Assembly (NCBI RefSeq): GCF_030814435.1 | Contig: NZ_JAUSUW010000002.1 | Location: forward strand, 417,699 to 481,698 | From: Peteryoungia aggregata LMG 23059 | Lineage (GTDB): Bacteria; Pseudomonadota; Alphaproteobacteria; Rhizobiales; Rhizobiaceae | Direction of reading: 5' to 3' | DNA length: 64,000 nt | In this document: positions 52,648 through 59,736 of the stretch, piece by piece | How the letters are laid out: each line of letters starts with the position of its first letter | How positions within the stretch are numbered: position 1 is the stretch's first letter | Position numbers and translations under genes: made by a program | The notes under the pieces: model-generated | Seen by the model: only the letters and a program-made list of their open reading frames with translations | Told to the model about the DNA's origin: nothing | Databases searched by the model: none

Positions 52648-53426
52648 GCGGCCTGCCCGACCTCGGGCGCCGGGCGTGCGCCGGTCATGAAGGCGACGGC
52701 ATCCGACATGGTATAGTCCTTCGGATTGATGACGCAGAGGCGCTTTCCGAGACGGTGGACATGGATGCGATCCGCCACCTCGAAAACATGCGGCATGTTG
52801 TGGCTGATCAGAACGATCGGCAGACCGCGCGAGCGAACGTCGAGGATCAGCTCTAGAACCTTGCGGCTTTCCTTGACACCCAGTGCCGCCGTCGGCTCAT
52901 CGAGGATGATGACCTTCGAGCCGAAGGCCGCTGCACGGGCAACGGCAACGCCCTGGCGCTGACCACCCGACAGTGTCTCGACTGCCTGGTTGATGTTCTG
53001 GATGGTCATCAGGCCGAGCTCGGAGAGCTTGTCGCGGGCGATCTTCTCCATCGCCGGACGGTCAAGCTTGCGGAAGAGGCTGCCCATGACGCCCGGCTTG
53101 CGAAGCTCGCGGCCAAGGAACATGTTGTCTGCGATCGACAGCGCCGGCGACAGCGCGAGGTTCTGATAGACAGTCTCGATTCCGGCCTTTCGGGCCTCGA
53201 TCGGCGAGCGGAAGTTGATCGGCTTGCCTTCGAGACGGATCTCGCCCTCATCCGGTGTGACAGCGCCCGAGATCGCCTTGATCAGAGAGGACTTGCCGGC
53301 ACCGTTGTCACCGATGACCGCGAGGATCTCGCCCGGATAGAGGTCGAAGTCGGCATTGTCGAGGGCGGTAACCCGGCCGTAACGCTTGACCAGACCGCGG
53401 GCGGTGAGAATGGGTTCCTGGGTCAT
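52644..53426 (-). CDS. frcA: Fructose ABC transporter ATPase FrcA
   Basis: A 260-residue single ATPase of the CUT2 sugar transporter class. Walker A GDNGAGKSSL, signature LSGGQRQGVAVARA, Walker B VIILDEPTAALGVKE and VLISHNMPHVFEVAD. It lacks the second ATPase half seen in RbsA, as in other FrcA proteins. The ATG shares a base with the frcC stop (TGATG), which fixes the start; the longer upstream frame is inside frcC. It overlaps frcK by four bases. Confidence 0.93.
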   Translation of the reverse strand: MTQEPILTARGLVKRYGRVTALDNADFDLYPGEILAVIGDNGAGKSSLIKAISGAVTPDEGEIRLEGKPINFRSPIEARKAGIETVYQNLALSPALSIADNMFLGRELRKPGVMGSLFRKLDRPAMEKIARDKLSELGLMTIQNINQAVETLSGGQRQGVAVARAAAFGSKVIILDEPTAALGVKESRKVLELILDVRSRGLPIVLISHNMPHVFEVADRIHVHRLGKRLCVINPKDYTMSDAVAFMTGARPAPEVGQAA

Positions 53427-54508
53427 CAGCCTGCTACCTTTCTGATCCACTGGTCGACTGCAACGGCAGCGATGATGAGCACACCAATCAAGAGATAGGT
53501 CCATTGCGGATCCGTGCCGATCAGGCGCAGACCAAGCTGGAACACGCCGACGATCAAGGCGCCGAAGATCATGCCGAGGATCGAACCGCGCCCGCCGAAG
53601 AGGGAGATGCCGCCGATCACCACGGCCGTGATCGATTCAATGTTCGCAAACTGTCCGGCTGTCGGCGATACCGAGCCGATACGGCCAATCAGGACCCAAC
53701 CGGCAAAGGCACAGATCAGACCCGAGAGCGTGTAGACGGAGACCAGCATGCGCTTGACGTTCACGCCGGCGAGTTCTGCCGCGTCCGGGTCATCGCCGAC
53801 GGCATAGACGTGGCGGCCCCAGGCGGTGTGGTTGAGCACGTACCAGAGGATGGCCACCAGCAGCACCATGGCGACAACGCCATAGGTCAGCACGGCGCCA
53901 CCAAGGCGGAGGTTTTCACCGAAGAATTTCAGGATCGGCGCATTGGCGTCGATGTCCTGGCTGCGGATCGTCTCATTGGCGGAATAGAGAAAATTGGTGG
54001 CGAGCACGATCTGCCACATGCCCAGCGTGACGATGAAGGGCGGCAGCTTCATGCGCGAGACGAGCAGGCCATTGATGAAACCGCAGAACGCGCCGACACC
54101 CAGGCCACAAAAAACCGCCAGTTCGGGCGGCAGGCCATATCGAAAGGCGAACTGGCCCATGACAACCGAGGACAGGACCATGATCGCGCCAACCGACAGG
54201 TCGATGCCCGCCGTCAGGATGACCAGTGTCTGCGCCGCACCGACGATACCAACGATCGCGACCTGCTGCAGGATGAGGGTCAGGGTGAAGGCGGAGAAGA
54301 ACTTGCCGCCAAGAATGAGGCCGAATGCGGCGATCGACGCGACAAGGACGATCAGGGCCACGGCGGCCGGATTGGAATGAAGGAAATGCTGAAAGCGCTC
54401 CAACAGCGTGCGCTCGTGGCGGTCGAAAGAGGCGACCTGCGTGGAGCTCGACGACAGGACTTTCTCAAATTCCTGCGGAGTGCGCGTTTCGGGATTGGCC
54501 GGCTGCAT
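53426..54508 (-). CDS. frcC: Fructose ABC transporter permease FrcC
   Basis: A 360-residue CUT2 permease with about ten membrane segments after a 45-residue cytosolic N-terminus. Family marks are ILTAGIDLSVGAIMVLSSV, GLGVGAFCGFINGLLV, ELAGVNVKRMLVSVYTLSG and AVVIGGISLFGGRGS. It pairs with FrcA and FrcB. The gap from frcB (140 bases) holds a strong hairpin; the end is coupled to frcA. Confidence 0.93.
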   Translation of the reverse strand: MQPANPETRTPQEFEKVLSSSSTQVASFDRHERTLLERFQHFLHSNPAAVALIVLVASIAAFGLILGGKFFSAFTLTLILQQVAIVGIVGAAQTLVILTAGIDLSVGAIMVLSSVVMGQFAFRYGLPPELAVFCGLGVGAFCGFINGLLVSRMKLPPFIVTLGMWQIVLATNFLYSANETIRSQDIDANAPILKFFGENLRLGGAVLTYGVVAMVLLVAILWYVLNHTAWGRHVYAVGDDPDAAELAGVNVKRMLVSVYTLSGLICAFAGWVLIGRIGSVSPTAGQFANIESITAVVIGGISLFGGRGSILGMIFGALIVGVFQLGLRLIGTDPQWTYLLIGVLIIAAVAVDQWIRKVAG

Positions 54509-54553
54509 GGGTCATCCTCCCTGCCGTTTGTCTCAAATTTTTACATGAAGGAT

Positions 54554-54586
54554 ACGCCCGGCCTGCCGCCGCGCAAGGCCGGGCGT
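54554..54586 (-). other. Intercistronic hairpin between frcB and frcC
   Basis: ACGCCCGGCC (54554-54563) pairs with GGCCGGGCGT (54577-54586), a 10-bp stem with a 13-base GC-rich loop. It follows the binding-protein gene, as does the pstS-pstC hairpin, and could protect frcB mRNA from 3' decay. Confidence 0.65.
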
Positions 54587-54648
54587 TGCGCCTACCGGCA
54601 GGAGACAAGCTCCCGCCGGCGTTTCAGTTCAGGCGCAGGAGGCTCAGA

Positions 54649-55674
54649 TCAACCCCAGCACTTGTTCATGCCTTCGGTGGTGTCGATCGACTCGACGCCA
54701 GCAGCCGGCTTGTCGGTGACGAGGGCAACGCCCGTGTCGAAGAAGTTCTTGCCTTCGGTAGCAGCCGGCTTTTCACCGGTGTCGGCAAACTTCTTGATGG
54801 CCTCGATGCCGAGAGCCGCCATCAGCAGCGGATACTGCTGGGACGTTGCACCGATGACGCCGTCCTTGACGTTCTTGACACCCGGGCAACCGCCGTCAAC
54901 CGACACGATCAGGACGTCACCTTCCTTGCCAACGGCCTTCAGAGCTTCATAGGCACCGGCAGCGGCCGGCTCATTGATGGTGTGGACGACGTTGATGGAC
55001 GGGTCCTTCTGGAGAAGGTTTTCCATGGCGGTGCGGCCGCCTTCTTCGTTGCCGTTGGTGATGTCGTGGCCGACGATGCGCGGATCGGTTTCGTCGCCGA
55101 TCTTGTTGATGTCAGCAACGTCGATGCCGAAGCCCTTCATGAAGCCCTGGTTACGCAGGACGTCGACCGACGGCTGCGATGGGGTCAGGTTGAGGAAGGC
55201 GATCTTGGCGTCCTTGGCAGCGTCGCCGAGCGAGGCTGCAGCCCACTTGCCGATCAGCTCGCCGGCGAGAAGGTTGTCGGTGGCAAAGGTCATGTCGGCG
55301 GAGTCGATCGGCTCCAGGGGCGTGTCGAGGGCGATGACGAGCACGCCAGCATCGCGGGCCTTCTGGACGGCTGGAACGATACCCTTGGTGTCGGATGCGG
55401 TGAGCAGGATGCCCTTTGCACCGTCGGCGATGCAGGTTTCGATGGCAGCAACCTGGCTTTCCGAGTCACCGTCAACCTTGCCGGCATAGGCCTTCAGGGT
55501 CACGCCGAGTTCAGCGGCCTTGGCGGTCGCGCCTTCCTTCATCTTGACGAAGAAGGGGTTGGTGTCGGTCTTGGTGATGAGGCAGGCGGAAACGTCGGCT
55601 GCCTGTACCGGCGCGGCGAAAACAACGCCGAGGGCAAGGGTCGACAGGGCAGCAGTGATCAGAGACTTTTTCAA
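54649..55674 (-). CDS. frcB: Fructose-binding periplasmic protein FrcB
   Basis: About 341 residues. Signal peptide [25 protein letters not shown], then a LacI-like periplasmic fold: [57 protein letters not shown] and [15 protein letters not shown]. The best start is a TTG at 55674: GGGAGG lies eight bases upstream and it begins exactly at the signal peptide. An ATG at 55776 would add 34 residues with no export logic. First gene of frcBCAK; a palindromic operator lies about 160 bases upstream. Confidence 0.93.
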   Translation of the reverse strand: MKKSLITAALSTLALGVVFAAPVQAADVSACLITKTDTNPFFVKMKEGATAKAAELGVTLKAYAGKVDGDSESQVAAIETCIADGAKGILLTASDTKGIVPAVQKARDAGVLVIALDTPLEPIDSADMTFATDNLLAGELIGKWAAASLGDAAKDAKIAFLNLTPSQPSVDVLRNQGFMKGFGIDVADINKIGDETDPRIVGHDITNGNEEGGRTAMENLLQKDPSINVVHTINEPAAAGAYEALKAVGKEGDVLIVSVDGGCPGVKNVKDGVIGATSQQYPLLMAALGIEAIKKFADTGEKPAATEGKNFFDTGVALVTDKPAAGVESIDTTEGMNKCWG

Positions 55675-55830
55675 TTTGGTATCCTCCCGAATGGTGTCGG
55701 CCAGCTCCTCCGGCCGCAACGTGTCGGCACGGGCCGCCCCTCTGGCGATCCGATCGGGTGCCATCAGGCATCCCACTCCTCCACGGGCACATTTAGAACA
55801 TCAGAACATTTCGGCTGTCAATAAATAAAT

Positions 55831-55851
55831 CCAGTTGAATTATTAAACTGG
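55831..55851. promoter_or_regulatory. Palindromic operator between frcB and its ROK regulator
   Basis: A 21-base palindrome from CCAGTT (55831-55836) to AACTGG (55846-55851), AT-rich in the centre; nine of ten pairs match. ROK repressors bind AT-centred palindromes of this sort, so it is the likely site of the divergent regulator. Confidence 0.6.
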
Positions 55852-55863
55852 TGTGACATTCTT

Positions 55864-55891
55864 CGACCGCTCTCGTAAAAGGGAGCGGTCG
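55864..55891 (+). other. 5'-leader hairpin of the ROK regulator gene
   Basis: CGACCGCTC (55864-55872) and GAGCGGTCG (55883-55891) form a perfect 9-bp stem with a 10-base loop, directly abutting the ribosome site GGGAGGAG. It may modulate translation or be a second operator. Confidence 0.5.
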
Positions 55892-55907
55892 GGAGGAGCG
55901 ACCTTCA

Positions 55908-57152
55908 GTGTCACAGGATGATCATGCACGACTGGCGGATCCGGCGCCCAGGGTGAGCGCCGGCGGCGGCTCGAACCAGGTGCGCGTGCGCGCCTATAAC
56001 GAGCGGCTGGTGCTTTCGCTGGTGCGGCAGAACCCCGGCTGCTCCAAGGCCGACATCGCGCGTCTGACAGGACTTTCCGCCCAGACCGTCTCGGTCATCA
56101 TGCGCTCGCTGGAAAGCGACGAGCTGCTAATGCGCGGCGAGCCCATTCGCGGCCGCGTCGGCCAGCCCTCCGTGCCGATGTTCATCAATCCGGAGGCCGT
56201 CTTCTCCTTCGGCGTGAAGATCGGCCGCCGGAGCGCCGACCTCGTGCTGATGGACTTCGCCGGCAGTATCCGCGAGCAGCGGCACCGGACCTATCGCTAT
56301 CCGCATCCCGATCATCTCCTGCCCTTCATCTGTGACGGGATCGCCGAGATGGAAGCGGACATGGACGAGACGATGCGGGCAAGGATCGCCGGCATCGGCA
56401 TCGCCGCTCCCTTTGAACTGTGGAACTGGGCCGAGGAAGTCGGCGCGCCAGAAGGCGCCATGGAGATCTGGCGCAAGGTCGATCTGCAGGGCGAGGTCCA
56501 GACGCGCATGGCGCATCCCGTCTATCTGCGCAACGATGCGACCAGCGCCTGTGGGGCTGAACTCGTCTTCGGCGCCGGCCAGCGTTATCCGGATTTCGTC
56601 TATTTCTACATCGGCTCGTTCATCGGCGGCGGCATCGTCGTCAATTCATCGCTCTTCGTTGGCCGCACGGGCACTGCCGGCGCAATCGGGCCGCTTCCCG
56701 TGCGCGACAAGCATGGCCAGACGCGCCAGCTGCTCGACATCGCCTCGATCTTCGTGCTCGAAAACCTGTTGCGCGAGCGCGGGCTCGATCCCCAGCCGCT
56801 CTGGTATGCGGCGGAAGAATGGATCGATTTCGGCGAACCGCTTGAGATCTGGATCCAGGACACGGCCGCAGCACTCGCCCAGGCCGTCATCGCGGCAGCC
56901 TCGATCATCGACTTTGCCGCCGCCATCATCGACGGGGGCTTCCCCTCCTGGGTCCGCCACCGACTGGTCAAGGCGACCATCGAGGCGATGAACCGCCTCG
57001 ACCTTCAGGGTGTCGTCATTCCCGACATCATCGAAGGCGAGGTCGGCGACCAGGCCCGCGCCATTGGCGGCGCCAGCCTGCCGATCTTCGACCGTTATCT
57101 CATCGATCAAACCGTACTGTTCAAGGATACCACCCATGCTGAAGGGCATTGA
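55908..57152 (+). CDS. ROK family transcriptional regulator (frc operon)
   Basis: A 414-residue regulator: N-terminal winged HTH (NPGCSKADIARLTGLSAQTV) followed by a ROK domain with FGVKIGRRSADLVLMDFAG, GIGIAAPFELWN and YIGSFIGGGIVVNSSLF. The cysteine-rich zinc motif of active ROK kinases is not evident, as is common in repressors. The start is GTG at 55908 with GGGAGGAG upstream. It is divergent from frcB and overlaps the RbsD/FucU gene; fructose or a phosphate ester is the presumed inducer. Confidence 0.9.
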   Translation: MSQDDHARLADPAPRVSAGGGSNQVRVRAYNERLVLSLVRQNPGCSKADIARLTGLSAQTVSVIMRSLESDELLMRGEPIRGRVGQPSVPMFINPEAVFSFGVKIGRRSADLVLMDFAGSIREQRHRTYRYPHPDHLLPFICDGIAEMEADMDETMRARIAGIGIAAPFELWNWAEEVGAPEGAMEIWRKVDLQGEVQTRMAHPVYLRNDATSACGAELVFGAGQRYPDFVYFYIGSFIGGGIVVNSSLFVGRTGTAGAIGPLPVRDKHGQTRQLLDIASIFVLENLLRERGLDPQPLWYAAEEWIDFGEPLEIWIQDTAAALAQAVIAAASIIDFAAAIIDGGFPSWVRHRLVKATIEAMNRLDLQGVVIPDIIEGEVGDQARAIGGASLPIFDRYLIDQTVLFKDTTHAEGH

Positions 57153-57564
57153 CCCCCTCCTGAGTCCCGAGCTTCTCGCCACCCTGCGCGCCATGGGTCA
57201 TGGCGACGAGATCGCCATCGTCGACGGCAATTATCCGGCGCTCGAACACGCGCGCCGGCTGGTGCGCCTCGACGGGCATGCGCTGGTTCCAGTGCTGAAC
57301 GCTATTCTCAGCGTGATGCCGATCGACGATTTCGTGCCGGAGGCAATCTTTCGCTCGGTGGTCGGCGGCAAGCCGGATCAGGTCGATCCCGTGCATCAGG
57401 AAATCATCGACTGCTGCGCAAGCCACGAGCCGAAGGTGCCAGTCACGAAGCTTATCGGTGCGGACTTCTACAATCGCGTCAAGGCGGCCCATACGGTGGT
57501 GCAGACAGGCGAGCCACGGCTCTACGCCAATGTCATCCTGCGCAAGGGCGTGATCTACCCGTAA
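57136..57564 (+). CDS. RbsD/FucU family sugar mutarotase-like protein
   Basis: A 142-residue protein with the RbsD/FucU pattern MLKGIDPLLSPELLATLRAMGHGDEIAIVDGNYPA, whose GHGDEI loop carries the catalytic His, and ending GEPRLYANVILRKGVI. Family members interconvert ring forms of sugars (pyranase or mutarotase), which would suit a fructose locus. It overlaps the ROK gene by 17 bases and is therefore co-transcribed; AAGGAT precedes its ATG. It ends 3 bases before the convergent Crp-type gene. Confidence 0.9.
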   Translation: MLKGIDPLLSPELLATLRAMGHGDEIAIVDGNYPALEHARRLVRLDGHALVPVLNAILSVMPIDDFVPEAIFRSVVGGKPDQVDPVHQEIIDCCASHEPKVPVTKLIGADFYNRVKAAHTVVQTGEPRLYANVILRKGVIYP

Positions 57565-57567
57565 ACC

Positions 57568-58302
57568 TCAGCCTTCGAGTGCGCGCGAGATCCGCCGGGA
57601 GAGTTCCACCGGGTTCTTGAGCACGATGGCGCGGCTGGTGCGCTCCACCAGCTGCTCGCGCGCCAGCCTCGACATTTCGCGCGATACCGTCTCGCGGCTT
57701 GCACCGATATGCTCGGCGAGTTCCGCATGTACGAGCGGCGGCGAAATAATGCGTTCGCGGCCGCCGTCGTTGCGCACGCGAGACAGCCTAAGCAGCGTGT
57801 TGTAGAGGCGGTGCTTGGTATCGAGGAAGGACAGTTCCGACAGGCGGTCGTTCATCGCCCGAATGCGCTTGGAGAGCAGTTGGAGCAGCGCGAGCGCCAC
57901 ATCCGAACGCTGCCGCAGGATATCGAGAAACACCATGCACGGGATGACGGTGACCGTAGCGTCACTGACCGCCATCAGGCTCGCCGATCGAGCCATGTCG
58001 TCGATCGCGGCCTGCTCGCCGAGAATGTCGCCACGTTTGAAGCTGCCGAGGATCGCCTCCTTGCCAACCGAGAAGCGAAGGACGGCTCGGACTTCCCCTG
58101 TCTGGACTATGAAGACATCCTTCGACATATCCTCGAAATCAACCAGGCTCTCGCCGGCGCTCAAGGTGCGCGAATGGCAGCGCGCAAGCCATTCACGGTC
58201 TTCCTCCGGAGTCAGCCCAGCAAAGATCGTGCATCCGCGCAGCGTCGGAAGCGTGGTTGCCGGAAGCGGCAGGGGCGAACCTGTCGTAGCGTTTGCTTTC
58301 AT
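57568..58302 (-). CDS. Crp/Fnr family transcriptional regulator
   Basis: A 244-residue regulator. The cyclic-nucleotide-binding-like beta roll spans residues about 25-140 (GDILGEQAAIDDMARSASLMA); the C-terminal HTH has HAELAEHIGASRETVSREMSRLAREQL. The N-terminal cysteine cluster of Fnr/FixK-type iron-sulphur sensors is missing, and the ligand is unknown. It is divergent from nothing close; the next gene to its right is about 160 bases away on the same strand. Confidence 0.88.
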   Translation of the reverse strand: MKANATTGSPLPLPATTLPTLRGCTIFAGLTPEEDREWLARCHSRTLSAGESLVDFEDMSKDVFIVQTGEVRAVLRFSVGKEAILGSFKRGDILGEQAAIDDMARSASLMAVSDATVTVIPCMVFLDILRQRSDVALALLQLLSKRIRAMNDRLSELSFLDTKHRLYNTLLRLSRVRNDGGRERIISPPLVHAELAEHIGASRETVSREMSRLAREQLVERTSRAIVLKNPVELSRRISRALEG

Positions 58303-58459
58303 TTACGGATTACTTGTCGCGTTCATGACGGTGAGGGTTACTTATTCTCTGGCAATGACCAATAGCAAGACGGCGGAAACCAAGACCCTTACAATTCGGC
58401 TATCGCACATCATCGTTTTTGACTCAATTTGAAACAATGCAGATGCACATGCCGCAAAG

Positions 58460-59500
58460 TCAACCGATAGAGCCCGAGGATGGTCCCCATACATCGGTCA
58501 AGGCGAAGCCACGCTCGAAGGGATCAAAGGGGTCGAGCGCGACCTGATGCAGGCCGAAGGTGAAGCCTCGGCCGCTGATGGTCGGGATGACGGCCGGGCG
58601 ACCGGCCACCTCCGACAGGCCGGCAAGGCCCACCTCGAATTCAGAACCGATGATCGAGCGGGACAGCATCGTGTCGCCGACCGCGACCTTGCCTCGGGCG
58701 TGCAGCGTCGCGAGATTGGCAGAGTTTCCGGTGCCACAGGGCGACCGGTCTACCCGACCCGGCCACATGGTGGTGCAGGTCCGGATAGCGCCGTCTGGAT
58801 CGACATCGCGGAACATCACATAGGCGACACCGGAAATGGCGGGGATCTCAGGATGGGCCACCGGGATCTTCCGGTTGATCTCCTCTTTCAGGATCATGCC
58901 TGCCTCGACCAGGGCACGGGCATTGCCCTTCTCGATGGTGAGGCCCACCTGGCCGACATCGACCAGGGCGTAGAAAATGCCGCCATAACTCAGGTCGAAG
59001 GTGATGCGGCCCCATTGCTCGGTGTCGAGCGAAACATCCAGTTCGTGGACGAAGGATGGCACCATCGTCAGCTTGACCCGCTCGCAGCGCCCGTCACGGC
59101 AGGTTGCCGTCGCCTTGACGAGACCGGCTGCCGTTTCCAGCATCACGATGGTCTCTGGCTCCTGCATCTCCACCATGCCACTTTCCAGAAGCGCCGTGGT
59201 CACACAGATCGAGTTGGAGCCGGAGCTTGCATGCGCCTGGTCTGGCTGCAGGATGACAAAGGCCGCATCAGCAGAGGGGTTCTTCGGCGGCAGCAGCAGG
59301 TTGACGGAGCCGATCGGCGCACCGCGCGGCTCGAGCACAAGCATGCGCCGGAGCGCCTCGCCCTTGGGATCGGAGTTCAGCCAGAGCAACTGTTCCGCCA
59401 CCGTCTCGCCCGGGATTTTCGGCACTCCGCCGATGGCAACCTTGCCGATTTCACCCTCGGCGTGAACGTCGAGCAATTGAAGAGTGCGCTTCCATCTCAT
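58460..59500 (-). CDS. Proline racemase family enzyme (hydroxyproline epimerase/dehydratase type)
   Basis: About 346 residues. Family marks are DVHAEGEIGKVAIGG, RMLVLEPRGAP, and the second active-site segment DRSPCGTGNSANLATLHARG with its Cys. The first catalytic position, normally Cys in MCGH, is Ser here (ASSGSNSICV). Ser/Cys pairs have been reported for bifunctional 4-hydroxyproline epimerase and 3-hydroxyproline dehydratase forms; that assignment is inference. The chosen ATG at 59500 starts at MRWKRTLQLLD. No other hydroxyproline genes adjoin it. Confidence 0.82.
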   Translation of the reverse strand: MRWKRTLQLLDVHAEGEIGKVAIGGVPKIPGETVAEQLLWLNSDPKGEALRRMLVLEPRGAPIGSVNLLLPPKNPSADAAFVILQPDQAHASSGSNSICVTTALLESGMVEMQEPETIVMLETAAGLVKATATCRDGRCERVKLTMVPSFVHELDVSLDTEQWGRITFDLSYGGIFYALVDVGQVGLTIEKGNARALVEAGMILKEEINRKIPVAHPEIPAISGVAYVMFRDVDPDGAIRTCTTMWPGRVDRSPCGTGNSANLATLHARGKVAVGDTMLSRSIIGSEFEVGLAGLSEVAGRPAVIPTISGRGFTFGLHQVALDPFDPFERGFALTDVWGPSSGSIG

Positions 59501-59736
59501 GTCATAATCCCACAGTCGGTCGACCATCCCGCTCCATAGCAGGGCTCTCTCCTTCAAGAGCACAGGCGTGTGCATCACCTCAAGAGGAGACATCACAGAA
59601 GGCCAACTGCAACGTTGCCGGAGACTGTTAAATCAGTGCGCCCGCATATCCAAGTGCTTTTATACAAGCACCGGGCAGCAAGCGACCGGAGGCGCCTTGG
59701 CACCATCTTTGGAATATGCCGGTCCGGAGGTGGTCG

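Noticed and set aside
53504..55824. Long plus-strand open frames opposite frcC and frcB
   Set aside because: Antisense shadows of GC-rich coding sequence; the minus-strand genes have full family motifs and coupled starts.
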